Position numbers and translations under genes: made by a program. The notes beneath the pieces were generated by a model that was not told where the DNA came from, made no database searches, and was given only the letters and a program-made list of their open reading frames with translations. From assembly GCF_900115195.1 (NCBI RefSeq), contig NZ_FOVO01000036.1:1-34684 (forward strand): 34,684 nt of DNA, in the 5' to 3' direction. The first letter of the stretch is position 1, and every line of letters begins with the position of its first letter. Source of the DNA: Xenorhabdus japonica. Its GTDB lineage: Bacteria > Pseudomonadota > Gammaproteobacteria > Enterobacterales > Enterobacteriaceae. Positions 17,322 to 30,132 of this stretch are shown one piece after another.

Positions 17322-18611
17322 TCAAGCAAGTCCTGTTTCAACCACGAAAATTTGTCGGTAACCACCAATATCACGCATAAAAGCAACATAACGATCATCA
17401 GGGGATATCACTATTGCATCCGCAGAAGGGGCATTATCACTACGCTCGGTTAAACGCTGCATTTTTCCAGTCTGACTATCACAGAGCACAACACTATTGT
17501 CATAGACACAGGCAATAAACCGCCCACGGCTATCCCAGCTGAATGCAGATTGTATGCTGTTTTTGCTATCAGTTATCTGCATTGGCTCACCACCATTTGG
17601 TGAGATATGCCATAGCTGGACAATTCCTTCTTCATCTTTCATCAGAAAACAGATTTTACTGCCATCTGGTGATGTTCTTAACCAATGACGTGGAACATTC
17701 ACCACACCAGACCAGCGTCTATCATGCGTAAAAGTCAAACGTTTCTGTTTCACTCCCGCAGGCGGCGCTGGGAGTGTTGTTTCTGTACCAGCCAAAGGCT
17801 GATTGCCCGCAATAGTGTAATCATCGTCGTTTTCAGGTAGATCAACGAGATAAATTTCCGGTATTTTTTCGCCATTGTCAGCGCATGTATCACCAATAAA
17901 AGCCAGCGCCCAACGCTGCCATTGACCATTATCTTTGCGATATCCCCGCTGCCCAATCCATCCTTCTTCATAGGCCCGATTAATGTCATCACTTCCGGGA
18001 CGAGGGTATGTAGTCGTCTGGCTGACAACAACCGAGAAATAGCTACCGTCATATTCCCTCGGATGTTTCTTTACTGGCATCACAGCTCGCAGCGGAACAG
18101 CCACCGCAACATTACGTAAATCTAGCGCAGGATCTAACTGATGCATCACATGGTCATTGTAGGTAAAACTTAAACGGTCGCCATCGGGGCTGAAAACATG
18201 AACATGTGTTCCTCCCCGCAAAGCACCTGCGGTATAAGGTGGAGTGATATCCATTGCATCAATGTTAATTGCCACATTGGGATAATTATCAGAGACGATA
18301 ACACCACGACGATGGTGAAAATCATATTGCCACTGTGCATCTGGATTTTCGGGACCATGAATAAAGGCATAACGAATTGGCTCCTGCTGACTCACAGTCA
18401 CAACACCGACATGAGCACCTTCTTTTGCTTGATAGATAACTTCAGTTTGTCCATGACCAATATGAATTTTTTCTATCGTTAAACCTGTAAAAGATGCGCC
18501 ATGAGGACGAACATCGAATACCAACCATTGGCTGTCAGGTGTCCAAACATTTATATTAGTTATCTGATGGCTACGGCTATCGAATGTAATCTGGCGTTCC
18601 TTAAAAACCAT
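17322..18611 (-). CDS. yidR: YidR family protein (DUF3748), predicted beta-propeller
   Basis: 429 aa, near the E. coli YidR length (about 415). Repeated TolB/WD40-like blades are visible: ITNINVWTPDSQWLVFDVRP, VHVFSPDGDRLSFTYNDHVM, HWLRTSPDGSKICFLMKDEE, FSWDSRGRFIACVYDNSVVL, ISPDDRYVAFMRDIGGYRQI. The spacing of SPDG/SPDD turns fits a six- or seven-blade propeller. No signal peptide is evident (start MVFKERQITFDSRSHQITN), so it is probably cytoplasmic. It is convergent with yidQ. The biochemical role is not established, and I infer none. Confidence 0.88.
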   Translation of the reverse strand: MVFKERQITFDSRSHQITNINVWTPDSQWLVFDVRPHGASFTGLTIEKIHIGHGQTEVIYQAKEGAHVGVVTVSQQEPIRYAFIHGPENPDAQWQYDFHHRRGVIVSDNYPNVAINIDAMDITPPYTAGALRGGTHVHVFSPDGDRLSFTYNDHVMHQLDPALDLRNVAVAVPLRAVMPVKKHPREYDGSYFSVVVSQTTTYPRPGSDDINRAYEEGWIGQRGYRKDNGQWQRWALAFIGDTCADNGEKIPEIYLVDLPENDDDYTIAGNQPLAGTETTLPAPPAGVKQKRLTFTHDRRWSGVVNVPRHWLRTSPDGSKICFLMKDEEGIVQLWHISPNGGEPMQITDSKNSIQSAFSWDSRGRFIACVYDNSVVLCDSQTGKMQRLTERSDNAPSADAIVISPDDRYVAFMRDIGGYRQIFVVETGLA

Positions 18612-18746
18612 TTGGTTACCTTAATATTGCGAGATTTCGGATAATAAAAACTAATTTTATTCAAGTTTAACTAAAAAATTTCAGTCGAGACGTTATTATT
18701 CCAACAGTACTCTTACTTCTACGTTATATTCCATTTAATTAAATTT

Positions 18747-19364
18747 ATGCTACTCAGTGTCCTCTATATCATTGGTATTACAGCTGAAGCCATGACAGGC
18801 GCTTTAGCCGCAGGTCGTCGAAAAATGGATGTATTCGGCGTTATTATTATTGCTTCCGTGACAGCCATCGGTGGTGGCACCGTCCGTGATATTATTTTGG
18901 GGCACTATCCCCTCGGCTGGGTAAAAAATCCAGAATATATCGTGACCGTTGCTTGTGCTGCCGTACTGACTATCTGGATTGCTCCCATGATGAAACATCT
19001 GCGTCGCTTGTTTCTCATTCTTGATGCAATTGGTTTAATTGTCTTCTCCATCATTGGCGCACAAATCGCTATAGATATGGAATGCGGCTCGATTATCGCC
19101 GCCATTGCAGCCGTAATCACTGGCGTTTTTGGAGGCGTACTGCGCGATCTATTTTGCAATACTATTCCCTTGGTATTCCAAAAAGAGATCTATGCAGGTA
19201 TCTCTTTTGCAGCCGCTTGGCTCTATATCGCCTTGCATAAAATGCTATTACCCTCAGACATCGTGATCTTGATTACACTCGTTGTAGGTCTGACCGCACG
19301 ATTGATAGCAATTCGTTATCGTCTTGGTTTACCCATCTTCCACTACAACGGCACAGATCATTGA
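18747..19364 (+). CDS. yicG: UPF0126/TRIC-like membrane protein YicG
   Basis: 205 aa, identical in length to E. coli YicG. It consists of two homologous three-helix units: residues about 1-90 ([40 protein letters not shown]) and about 90-180 ([36 protein letters not shown]). The paired GGG(T/V)xRD motifs are the UPF0126 hallmark, related to TRIC cation-channel folds. It is predicted to be in the inner membrane with seven helices. Proposed roles in amino-acid (glycine) transport come from family literature as I recall it and are not shown here. It is first in the conserved yicG-ligB-gmk block. Confidence 0.95.
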   Translation: MLLSVLYIIGITAEAMTGALAAGRRKMDVFGVIIIASVTAIGGGTVRDIILGHYPLGWVKNPEYIVTVACAAVLTIWIAPMMKHLRRLFLILDAIGLIVFSIIGAQIAIDMECGSIIAAIAAVITGVFGGVLRDLFCNTIPLVFQKEIYAGISFAAAWLYIALHKMLLPSDIVILITLVVGLTARLIAIRYRLGLPIFHYNGTDH

Positions 19365-19403
19365 GACTATCATGAACATTTGGGGCAGCTTTTTAGCCCC
19401 TAT

Positions 19404-22158
<2,755 letters not shown>

Positions 22159-22212
22159 ACTAAGTTTCAGTATTATGCCCAGTCATTTATTTATCTGTGG
22201 AGTAGCACACAT

Positions 22213-22488
22213 ATGGCACGCGTAACTGTTCAAGACGCAGTAGAAAAAATTGGTAACCGTTTTGACCTAGTGTTGGTCGCTGCTCGCCGAGCACGCCAAT
22301 TGCAAGTAGGTAGCAAAGATCCCCTCGTTCCGGAAGAAAACGATAAGACAACGGTTATCGCTCTGCGTGAAATCGAGCAAGGCCTCATCAACAATAAAAT
22401 TCTTGATGTTCGTGAGCGCCAGGAACAGCAAGAGCAAGACGCAGCAGAAATCAAAGCCGTTTCTGCCATTGCTGAAGGTCGTCGTTAA
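22213..22488 (+). CDS. rpoZ: RNA polymerase omega subunit
   Basis: 91 aa, the E. coli length. [20 protein letters not shown] is the family signature, with [20 protein letters not shown] following and a Gln/Glu-rich C-terminal helix. GGAG lies upstream of the ATG. Omega helps beta-prime folding and forms one ppGpp binding site on RNA polymerase, so its place directly before spoT is functionally apt. Confidence 0.98.
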   Translation: MARVTVQDAVEKIGNRFDLVLVAARRARQLQVGSKDPLVPEENDKTTVIALREIEQGLINNKILDVRERQEQQEQDAAEIKAVSAIAEGRR

Positions 22489-22506
22489 TTTTACGGTAGG
22501 TCTGCC

Positions 22507-24621
22507 TTGTACTTGTTTGAAAGCCTGAATCAGCTAGTTCTGAAATATTTGCCTGAAGATCGAATCGATCTACTTAAACAGGCCTATGTGGTCGCGCGGG
22601 ATGCCCACGAAGGGCAAACCCGTTCCAGCGGTGAGCCATACATTACTCACCCCGTTGCCGTTTCTTGTATTCTGGCTGAAATGCGCCTTGACCATGAAAC
22701 ACTCATGGCGGCACTTCTTCACGATGTCATTGAAGACACTCCTACGACATTTCAGGATATAGAAAAATTATTTGGCACGACTGTTGCCGGATTGGTGGAA
22801 GGGGTATCCAAGCTGGATAAGCTGAACTTCCGCGATAAGAAAGAAGCACAGGCTGAAAACTTCCGCAAAATGATCATGGCGATGGTACAGGATATTCGCG
22901 TCATTTTGATCAAACTGGCAGACCGTACACATAATATGCGAACCCTTGGCTCCTTGCGCCCCGATAAACGGCGGCGCATTGCCAGGGAAACGCTGGAAAT
23001 TTATAGTCCGCTGGCTCACCGTCTGGGTATTCATCACCTAAAAACGGAGCTGGAGGAACTTGGGTTTGAAGCCCTGTATCCAAACCGTTACCGCGTGATT
23101 AAAGAGGTTGTAAAAGCCGCTCGTGGTAATCGCAAAGAGATGATCCAGAAAATTCTGTCAGAGATTGAAGGCAGATTAACGGATGCCGGCATTGAATGTA
23201 CTGTCAGTGGCCGAGAAAAACATCTCTACTCGATCTATCGTAAGATGCACCTGAAAGAACAGCGTTTCCATTCCATCATGGATATTTACGCCTTTCGTGT
23301 CATCGTCAATAATCTTGACACCTGCTACCGCGTACTGGGGCAAATGCACAGTTTGTACAAGCCGCGCCCCGGTAGAGTGAAAGATTATATTGCTATCCCA
23401 AAAGCCAATGGCTACCAATCCCTACATACTTCCCTTATAGGCCCGCATGGAGTGCCCGTCGAAGTTCAGATCCGTACCGAAGACATGGATCAAATGGCGG
23501 AAATGGGGGTTGCCGCACACTGGGCCTATAAAGAACAGGGGGAATCCGGTACGACCGCACAAGTTCGTGCTCAGCGCTGGATGCAGAGCTTGCTGGAACT
23601 CCAGCAAAGTGCCGGCAGCTCTTTTGAATTTATTGAGAGCGTTAAATCTGATTTGTTCCCGGATGAGATTTACGTTTTTACTCCTGAAGGACGAATTGTT
23701 GAGTTACCGGCTGGCGCAACCCCTGTCGATTTTGCCTATGCTGTCCATACGGATATCGGCCACGCTTGTGTCGGCTCACGCGTTGATCGTCTGCCCTATC
23801 CTCTCTCACAAACTCTCAGCAGTGGGCAAACTGTCGAAATTATCACTGCACCAGGCGCTCGCCCTAACGCTGCATGGCTGAACTTTGTCGTTAGTTCTAA
23901 AGCACGGGCCAAAATTCGCCAGTTACTGAAAAACCTAAAACGGGATGATTCGATTGGTTTGGGGCGTCGTCTGCTTAATCATGCGCTTGGTAATGGCACG
24001 AAAGTAATCGATATACCACAAGAAAATATCAACAAAGAGCTGGCAAGAATGAAGCTCGCTACTTTGGATGATTTGCTGGCGGAAATCGGATTGGGGAATG
24101 CCATGAGCGTAGTTGTCGCCCGCAATTTATTACTGGGTTCAACAGAGAAAACGCCAAACAACAATGGCAATACGGCGCGTAAACTGCCTATCAAGGGTGC
24201 TGATGGCATTTTGATTATCTTTGCCAAATGCTGTCGCCCAATTCCGGGCGATCCGATTATTGCCCATATCAGTCCGGGAAAAGGTTTGGTGATCCACCAC
24301 GAGTCCTGTCGTAATATCCGTGGATATCAGAAAGAACCGGAAAAATTCATGCCTGTTGAGTGGGATAAAGATATTAATAGCGATTTTATTGCTGAAATCA
24401 AAGTCGATATGTTTAACCATCAGGGTGCATTGGCAAATCTGACTGCTGCCATTAATGACGCGAACTCCAGCATTCAAAGCATGAATACGGAAGAAAAAGA
24501 TGGCCGCGTTTATTGTGCTTTCATCAGGCTGACGACCAAAGACCGTATCCAACTGGCAAATATCATGCGTAAGATACGTGTAATGCCTGACGTGATGCGA
24601 GTCAGCCGTAACCGAAACTAG
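22507..24621 (+). CDS. spoT: Bifunctional (p)ppGpp synthetase/hydrolase SpoT
   Basis: 704 aa (E. coli 702) from a TTG start (TTGTACTTGTTTGAAAGC), as in E. coli. The HD hydrolase domain is intact: RSSGEPYITHP (39-49), HDVIEDT (72-78) and KLADRTHNMRTL. The weak synthetase domain follows (SGREKHLYSIYRKM, IMDIYAFRVIV, NGYQSLHTSLIGPHG), then TGS (DEIYVFTPEGRIVELPAGAT), the Cys-containing zinc-finger-like part (FAKCCRPIPGDP) and a C-terminal ACT domain (EIKVDMFNHQGALANLTAAI). It is the main ppGpp hydrolase in enterobacteria. It lies 18 bp after rpoZ and runs into the trmH remnant 5 bp later. Confidence 0.98.
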   Translation: MYLFESLNQLVLKYLPEDRIDLLKQAYVVARDAHEGQTRSSGEPYITHPVAVSCILAEMRLDHETLMAALLHDVIEDTPTTFQDIEKLFGTTVAGLVEGVSKLDKLNFRDKKEAQAENFRKMIMAMVQDIRVILIKLADRTHNMRTLGSLRPDKRRRIARETLEIYSPLAHRLGIHHLKTELEELGFEALYPNRYRVIKEVVKAARGNRKEMIQKILSEIEGRLTDAGIECTVSGREKHLYSIYRKMHLKEQRFHSIMDIYAFRVIVNNLDTCYRVLGQMHSLYKPRPGRVKDYIAIPKANGYQSLHTSLIGPHGVPVEVQIRTEDMDQMAEMGVAAHWAYKEQGESGTTAQVRAQRWMQSLLELQQSAGSSFEFIESVKSDLFPDEIYVFTPEGRIVELPAGATPVDFAYAVHTDIGHACVGSRVDRLPYPLSQTLSSGQTVEIITAPGARPNAAWLNFVVSSKARAKIRQLLKNLKRDDSIGLGRRLLNHALGNGTKVIDIPQENINKELARMKLATLDDLLAEIGLGNAMSVVVARNLLLGSTEKTPNNNGNTARKLPIKGADGILIIFAKCCRPIPGDPIIAHISPGKGLVIHHESCRNIRGYQKEPEKFMPVEWDKDINSDFIAEIKVDMFNHQGALANLTAAINDANSSIQSMNTEEKDGRVYCAFIRLTTKDRIQLANIMRKIRVMPDVMRVSRNRN

Positions 24622-24626
24622 AGGTT

Positions 24627-25051
24627 ATGAATCCTAAACGTTACGCGCGTATTTGCCAGATGATGGCAATGCGTCAACCTGATCTGACGATTTGTTTAGA
24701 AGAAGTCCACAAACCCCATAACGTATCCGCTGTTATTCGTACTGCGGATGCTGTTGGTATCCACCAAATCCATGCTATCTGGCCTACCGAGCAATTAAGA
24801 ACCCAGCTCTCCTCTGCTGCGGGCAGTAGCACAACGACAGCGCCAATTGGCAGGCATGTATCAGCAGGAGAAAAGCACTCTGCCGGAAGAGGAACAGCAA
24901 AGGCTGCTTTTCGAAGGGGGATCCCCGTGTTGGCCGCCGTTTCTCGTCGTAAAGGCTTGGAACGACCTTTGATAGATAAGGGCAAATCATCGCAAGTGAG
25001 TCATGGTGGTCAGCTATGCAAGCAACAATTGCACCATCAACAAGGAAATAA
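24627..25051 (+). pseudogene. trmH: tRNA Gm18 2'-O-methyltransferase remnant
   Basis: The first roughly 67 residues match TrmH (MNPKRYARICQMMAMRQPDL, EEVHKPHNVSAVIRTADAVG ... SSAAGSS). The sequence then jumps near 24830 to material matching the last third of the protein. That part reads in another frame as RQLAGMYQQEKSTLPEEEQQ and FEGG, returns to the first frame near 24925 (PVLAAVSRRKGLERPLIDKG), and shifts again near 24982 (IIASESWWSAMQAT, stop at 25051). About 95 codons are gone, including the GQEKTG and SLNVSVA blocks that form the AdoMet-binding knot, and two single-base losses follow. The annotatable 144-codon frame to 25061 is therefore not a working enzyme. Normal TrmH is about 229 aa. 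Confidence 0.92.
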
Positions 25052-25073
25052 ATCACACTGACGGAGAAATCGT

Positions 25074-27155
25074 ATGAAAGGCCAGCTACTTGATGCCATC
25101 CCCTTAACCACTCTGCGTGGTGTTGGAACCAATCAGGTCACTAAACTCGCTAAGTTAGGGTTGGTCAATCTACAGGATTTACTTTTGCATTTGCCGCTTC
25201 GCTATGAGGATCAAACCCGCCTGTATACCATCAATGAATTACTGCCCGGCATTTATGCCACAGTAACAGGTAAGGTGTTGCGCACCAATGTGGTTTTTGG
25301 GCGTCGGCGCATCATGACCTGCCAAATTAGTGATAGCACTGGCATATTGACCCTACTCTTCTTCAATTTTACTGCCGCTATGAAAAATAATCTGGCCGAA
25401 GGAAAACACGTTGTTGCCTATGGAGAAATCCGGCGCGGCAATCAAGGGCCAGAGATCATTCATCCTGAATATAAAGTCCAGCAACACGCCAACGGTGTTC
25501 AACTACAAGAAACGCTAACTCCCATCTATCCCACAACCGAGGGAGTGCGTCAAACAACGCTGCGAAAGTTAATTGAGCAAGCATTGGAATTATTGGATAC
25601 CTGTGCCGTTAATGAATTACTGCCGGAAGAGTTCAGCCGGAAGATCATCAGCCTGCCCAATGCGTTGCATACATTACATCGTCCACCGCCGGATATTTCA
25701 CTCATCGATTTGGAGAATGGCAGACATCCAGCCCAGCGAAGGTTGATTCTGGAAGAAATGCTGGCACATCATTTAAGCATGTTGGCAGTCAGAGCCGGAG
25801 CCCAGCGTTTTCATGCACAACCCCTCACAGCAGATGATTCACTGAAACAGCAACTCCTGAACCAATTGCCATTCTCACCAACAGGTGCACAAACCCGTGT
25901 TGTTGCAGAAATAGAACATGATTTAGAAAAAAACGTCCCCATGATGCGCCTGATACAAGGAGATGTGGGGTCGGGAAAAACACTGGTGGCCGCACTGGCT
26001 GCTGTTCGCGCCATTGTTCACGGCAAGCAGGTGGCATTGATGGCACCAACTGAGCTGCTGGCAGAGCAACATGCCAATACCTTCCGTCAATGGCTTGAAC
26101 CGCTCGGTATCCAAGTCGGTTGGTTGGCAGGCAAACAGAAAGGTAAAGCACGTCAGGTACAGCAAGAGGCGATAGCGAGCGGTCAAGTGAGTATGGTTGT
26201 CGGCACTCATGCCATGTTTCAGGAGCAGGTAAAATTTGCGGGGTTGGCACTGGTTATCATTGATGAGCAACATCGATTCGGCGTGCATCAACGTCTGGCA
26301 TTATGGGAAAAGGGGCGCGAACAAGGCTTCCACCCCCATCAATTGATTATGACAGCAACCCCTATTCCACGTACATTGGCAATGACCGCCTATGCCGATC
26401 TGGATACTTCCATCATTGACGAATTACCACCCGGTCGAACGCCAGTCACAACCGTTGCTATCCCTGATACTCGCCGAAACGATATTATCCAACGTATCAA
26501 AAGCTCCTGTCTGGATGAAGGTCGTCAGGCTTACTGGGTATGTACTCTAATCGAAGATTCTGAGGTACTGGAAGCGCAAGCAGCACAGGCAACCAGTGAA
26601 GAACTGGCACTAGCATTGCCTGAATTGAAAATTGGTTTAGTGCATGGGCGGATGAAACCGGCAGAAAAACAGGCCGTCATGGAGTCTTTCAAGCAGGGTG
26701 AACTACAATTGCTGGTTGCTACTACGGTAATCGAAGTGGGAGTTGATGTGCCCAATGCCAGCCTGATGATTATCGACAACCCTGAGCGACTGGGATTGGC
26801 TCAATTGCACCAGCTTCGTGGACGGGTCGGGCGTGGAGCTATTGCTTCACACTGTGTCCTGCTCTATAAAACCCCCCTGACTAATACAGCCAGAATTCGC
26901 CTGCAAGTTTTACGGGACAGTAATGATGGTTTTGTAATTGCCCAGAAAGATTTGGAGATCCGTGGGCCGGGTGAATTACTTGGTACACGTCAAACGGGTA
27001 ATGCCGAATTCAGAATCGCGGATTTATTGCGGGATCAAAGTATGTTGCCTGAAGTTCAGCGTATCGCCCGCTATATCCACCAGCACTATCCTGAACATGC
27101 CAAGGCGCTGATTGAGCGCTGGTTGCTGGATCGTTCTCAATATAGCCATGCTTAA
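25074..27155 (+). CDS. recG: ATP-dependent DNA helicase RecG
   Basis: 693 aa, the E. coli length. The N-terminal wedge/OB domain (LTTLRGVGTNQVTKLAKLGL ... GRRRIMTCQISDSTGILTLL) grips branched DNA. The helicase core has Walker A GDVGSGKT (296-303), MAPTELLAEQHA (motif Ia), DEQHRFG (motif II), TATPIPRTLAMT (motif III), LLVATTVIEVGVDVPNA and QLRGRVGRG (motif VI). The TRG region follows (LEIRGPGELLGTRQTG). It unwinds and regresses stalled forks and Holliday junctions. It lies 22 bp after the end of the trmH remnant, with GGAGAAAT before the ATG, so it can still be translated independently in the spoT transcript. Confidence 0.98.
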   Translation: MKGQLLDAIPLTTLRGVGTNQVTKLAKLGLVNLQDLLLHLPLRYEDQTRLYTINELLPGIYATVTGKVLRTNVVFGRRRIMTCQISDSTGILTLLFFNFTAAMKNNLAEGKHVVAYGEIRRGNQGPEIIHPEYKVQQHANGVQLQETLTPIYPTTEGVRQTTLRKLIEQALELLDTCAVNELLPEEFSRKIISLPNALHTLHRPPPDISLIDLENGRHPAQRRLILEEMLAHHLSMLAVRAGAQRFHAQPLTADDSLKQQLLNQLPFSPTGAQTRVVAEIEHDLEKNVPMMRLIQGDVGSGKTLVAALAAVRAIVHGKQVALMAPTELLAEQHANTFRQWLEPLGIQVGWLAGKQKGKARQVQQEAIASGQVSMVVGTHAMFQEQVKFAGLALVIIDEQHRFGVHQRLALWEKGREQGFHPHQLIMTATPIPRTLAMTAYADLDTSIIDELPPGRTPVTTVAIPDTRRNDIIQRIKSSCLDEGRQAYWVCTLIEDSEVLEAQAAQATSEELALALPELKIGLVHGRMKPAEKQAVMESFKQGELQLLVATTVIEVGVDVPNASLMIIDNPERLGLAQLHQLRGRVGRGAIASHCVLLYKTPLTNTARIRLQVLRDSNDGFVIAQKDLEIRGPGELLGTRQTGNAEFRIADLLRDQSMLPEVQRIARYIHQHYPEHAKALIERWLLDRSQYSHA

Positions 27156-27165
27156 GTTCCTACAA

Positions 27166-27197
27166 AAAATGCCGCTGAGTATTTCAGCAGCATTTTT
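27166..27197. terminator. Bidirectional terminator between recG and gltS
   Basis: Inverted repeat AAAAATGC(C)GCTGA / TCAGC(A)GCATTTTT with T runs on both strands, placed between convergent genes. Confidence 0.85.
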
Positions 27198-27232
27198 CGC
27201 CAAGATATCAGGCAAGTCAAAAGTGAATTAAT

Positions 27233-28447
27233 CTAACCTGCTACAGATGGAAACACGGGTAACAATAGATATAATTTGATGACGGCTGCATTAACGATAT
27301 CAAGAAAGAACGCTCCCACCATTGGCACGAGTAAGAATGCCATATGAGATGGCCCAAAACGGTCAGTAATCGCCTGCATATTTGCGATAGCCGTTGGGGT
27401 TGCACCTAAACCAAAACCACAGTGACCTGCTGACAATACTGCGGCATCGAAATTCTTACCCATTATCCGGTAAGTAACGAAAATAGCATACAAAGCCATA
27501 ACAACTGTCTGCACGGCAAGAATGATCAGCATTGGCAGTGCAAGGGAAGCCAACTGCCACAGTTTCAGGCTCATCAGTGCCATTGCCAGAAACAGCGACA
27601 AACTGACGTTACCCAAGACCGAAACCGCTCGGTCAAATACTCGATAAAAACCAAGTAAAGACAGGCCGTTACTGAGAATGACACCGACAAACAGTACACA
27701 TACGAATGTCGGTAATTCAAAGGTTGTACCTTCCAGCTGCTTCTCAATAAAACTTCCTGCTAACAAGCAAATGGAAATCATGGCAATGGTTTCCACCATC
27801 ACTAATGGTGTGATAAGCCGTCCAGTATAAGGTTTCTCAAATGCAGTTGGGATCTCAGTATCATCAGCTTTCAATCCAGGCGTTTTGGTATTTCTCACCA
27901 AAAAACGGGCAACCGGACCACCAATCAAACCGCCCAAAATCAGGCCGAATGTTGCACATGCCATTGCCACTTCTGTAGCATTTTCAAAGCCATAGCGCTC
28001 TGAGAATACTTTACCCCAAGCGGCTCCCGTTCCATGTCCACCAGAAAGTGTAATGGAGCCAGCCAACAATCCCATTAATGGATCAAGGCCAAGCATTTTC
28101 GCCAATGCAATGCCCACGGTGTTTTGCACCAATAACAGGCCAACAACCACGAAGACAAAAATGACCAGAAATTTTCCGCCTGCTTTCAGGCTGGCAAGGT
28201 TAGCGTTCAAGCCAATTGTGGCAAAGAACGTCAACATTAAGGGCTCTTGGAGGGATAAATCAAAACTTACTTCCCAACCCGTGGATTGTTTAATCGCCAG
28301 TAAAACTAAAGCGATCAATAATCCACCTGCGACCGGCTCAGGGATCGTATATTTCTCAAGGAATGAGACTGATTGTACGAGTTTTCTTCCTAGTAGCAAA
28401 ACGAGTGTGGCAGCAACGAGCGTGCCATAAATATCCAGATGATACAT
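27233..28447 (-). CDS. gltS: Sodium/glutamate symporter GltS
   Basis: 404 aa (E. coli 401). It is a polytopic ESS-family carrier made of two inverted halves, each with a glycine-rich re-entrant loop: LAGSITLSGGHGTGAAWG and SAGHCGFGLGATPTAIANMQ. It starts MYHLDIYGTLVAATLVLLLG, matching the E. coli protein. It imports glutamate with Na+ across the inner membrane. It is divergent from xanP, and its promoter must lie in the 190 bp right of 28447; I see no strong boxes for it. Confidence 0.97.
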   Translation of the reverse strand: MYHLDIYGTLVAATLVLLLGRKLVQSVSFLEKYTIPEPVAGGLLIALVLLAIKQSTGWEVSFDLSLQEPLMLTFFATIGLNANLASLKAGGKFLVIFVFVVVGLLLVQNTVGIALAKMLGLDPLMGLLAGSITLSGGHGTGAAWGKVFSERYGFENATEVAMACATFGLILGGLIGGPVARFLVRNTKTPGLKADDTEIPTAFEKPYTGRLITPLVMVETIAMISICLLAGSFIEKQLEGTTFELPTFVCVLFVGVILSNGLSLLGFYRVFDRAVSVLGNVSLSLFLAMALMSLKLWQLASLALPMLIILAVQTVVMALYAIFVTYRIMGKNFDAAVLSAGHCGFGLGATPTAIANMQAITDRFGPSHMAFLLVPMVGAFFLDIVNAAVIKLYLLLPVFPSVAG

Positions 28448-28621
28448 TTATGTACCCCATCCATTTGTTAAAATTATGTAAAATTAATGTGACGTTATAA
28501 TCATCCTATAAAAACGCCAAGAGCAGGTAAGGGGTGGATTAGAAATAAATTTCTTAATAAATACAAGTTAAAACATTTAAAAATGTGACGAAATTAAGTC
28601 AGATTTCGTTATGAAAACTCT

Positions 28622-28637
28622 GCGCAAACGATTGTTT
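28622..28637. promoter_or_regulatory. PurR-like operator upstream of xanP
   Basis: GCGCAAACGATTGTTT resembles the PurR consensus (ACGCAAACGTTTTCGT): the left half CGCAAACG is perfect, the right half degraded. It overlaps the likely -35 box of xanP. Purine-repressor control of a xanthine carrier would make sense, but the match is from pattern only. Confidence 0.4.
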
Positions 28638-28659
28638 TAATGGTGCAGATCATTAAAAT
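28632..28659 (+). promoter_or_regulatory. Candidate xanP promoter
   Basis: TTGTTT (28632-28637), 16-bp spacer, TAAAAT (28654-28659). Transcription would start near 28666, giving a 25-base leader before the ATG at 28691. This also argues against the earlier in-frame start at 28640. Confidence 0.5.
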
Positions 28660-28690
28660 GCATCTTTTTGTCCATCTGGAATTTCGCAAC

Positions 28691-30076
28691 ATGGTCAAGT
28701 TATCCCGTGAATCCTATTCATCGGAAATAACCAATAAATCAGACAATGAACTTATCTATCGCCTGGAAGATAAACCCCCTTTCCAACATGCCCTATTTGC
28801 TGCGTGCCAACATTTATTGGCTATGTTTGTGGCTGTTATTACTCCGGCGATGTTGATTTGTCAGGCTTTGGGGCTTCCGGAACAGGATGCTCAACGCATT
28901 ATCAGTATGTCCCTGTTTGCCTCAGGCTTAGCATCACTTATTCAAATTCGCTCTTGGGGATCCATCGGCTCTGGTTTGCTTTCAATTCAGGGCACCAGTT
29001 TTAATTTCGTTGCTCCACTTATTATGGGTGGACTGGCGTTGAAAAACGGAGGCGCAGATATTCCAACTATGATGGCAGCTCTGTTCGGTACGCTGATGCT
29101 CGCCTCAATGACGGAAGTTCTGCTCTCACGAGTATTACATTTAGCAAGACGGGTCATTACACCTCTGGTATCCGGTATCGTGGTGATGATTATTGGCTTA
29201 TCGTTAATTCAAGTCGGATTAACTTCCATTGGTGGCGGTTATTCTTCGTTGCAGAACGGCACATTTGGTGCCCCTGAAAACTTGCTGTTAGCGGGGGTTG
29301 TTCTCGCCGTCATCGTATTGCTGAATCGCCAAACTAATCCTTATTTGCGCGTTGCTTCGCTGGTCATTGCCATGGCAGTGGGTTATCTGGTGGCCTGGTA
29401 CATGGATATGTTACCCATTTCAGTATCAAAAGAAGATGCGCCTATCATCACCGTTCCTTCCCCTCTCTATTATGGCCTATCTTTTGATTGGCATCTGTTG
29501 ATCCCACTCATTCTGATTTTTATGGTGACATCTCTGGAAACGATTGGCGATATTACAGCAACTTCAGATGTCTCCGAGCAACCTGTCAGTGGTCCACTAT
29601 ACATGAAGCGCATCAAGGGCGGTGTATTGGCAAACGGCCTTAATTCGATGGTTTCAGCCGTGTTCAATACGTTTCCGAACTCCTGTTTTGGTCAGAACAA
29701 TGGCGTGATACAACTCACTGGCGTTGCCAGTCGCTATGTCGGTTACATTATTGCTTCGATGCTGATTCTATTGGGGCTGTTTCCTGCCGTGGCTGGTTTT
29801 GTACAGCACATTCCTGAACCGATTCTGGGAGGCGCGACGATTGTGATGTTTGGCACTATCGCCGCATCTGGTGTCAGAATAGTTTCCCGTGAACCCCTGA
29901 ACCGTCGAGCCATCATGATTATCGCGCTGTCTCTGGCTGTGGGGTTAGGCGTATCTCAACAACCGCTGATTTTACAGTTTGCACCTGATTGGGTGAAAAA
30001 CTTACTCTCCTCAGGTATTGCCGCAGGTGGGTTAACCGCAATTCTACTTAACCTGATTTTCCCCCAAGAAAAATAA
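28691..30076 (+). CDS. xanP: Xanthine permease XanP
   Basis: 461 aa from the ATG at 28691 ([13 protein letters not shown]); E. coli XanP is 463. The open frame from 28640 would add 17 residues lacking any counterpart. It is an NCS2/NAT-family proton symporter with about 12-14 helices. The family signature [19 protein letters not shown] is intact, as are [17 protein letters not shown] and the substrate-site segment [20 protein letters not shown]. It imports xanthine. In E. coli xanP is followed by yicH as here; an intrinsic terminator lies 25 bp after the stop. Confidence 0.96.
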   Translation: MVKLSRESYSSEITNKSDNELIYRLEDKPPFQHALFAACQHLLAMFVAVITPAMLICQALGLPEQDAQRIISMSLFASGLASLIQIRSWGSIGSGLLSIQGTSFNFVAPLIMGGLALKNGGADIPTMMAALFGTLMLASMTEVLLSRVLHLARRVITPLVSGIVVMIIGLSLIQVGLTSIGGGYSSLQNGTFGAPENLLLAGVVLAVIVLLNRQTNPYLRVASLVIAMAVGYLVAWYMDMLPISVSKEDAPIITVPSPLYYGLSFDWHLLIPLILIFMVTSLETIGDITATSDVSEQPVSGPLYMKRIKGGVLANGLNSMVSAVFNTFPNSCFGQNNGVIQLTGVASRYVGYIIASMLILLGLFPAVAGFVQHIPEPILGGATIVMFGTIAASGVRIVSREPLNRRAIMIIALSLAVGLGVSQQPLILQFAPDWVKNLLSSGIAAGGLTAILLNLIFPQEK

Positions 30077-30100
30077 TCTGTGGATTTACATTATTTTTCT

Positions 30101-30132
30101 CTCCCGCCTCACCAGCGGGAGTATTCTTTTTT
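30101..30132 (+). terminator. Terminator after xanP
   Basis: Stem CTCCCGC / GCGGGAG with a CTCACCA loop, followed by TATTCTTTTTT on the plus strand. Confidence 0.85.

Noticed and set aside
24627-25061. The 144-codon frame as a new short protein
   Set aside because: Only the first part matches TrmH in frame. The remainder is a mixture of frames of the TrmH C-terminus, and the segment after about 24985 is out of frame, so this is a pseudogene and not a novel protein.
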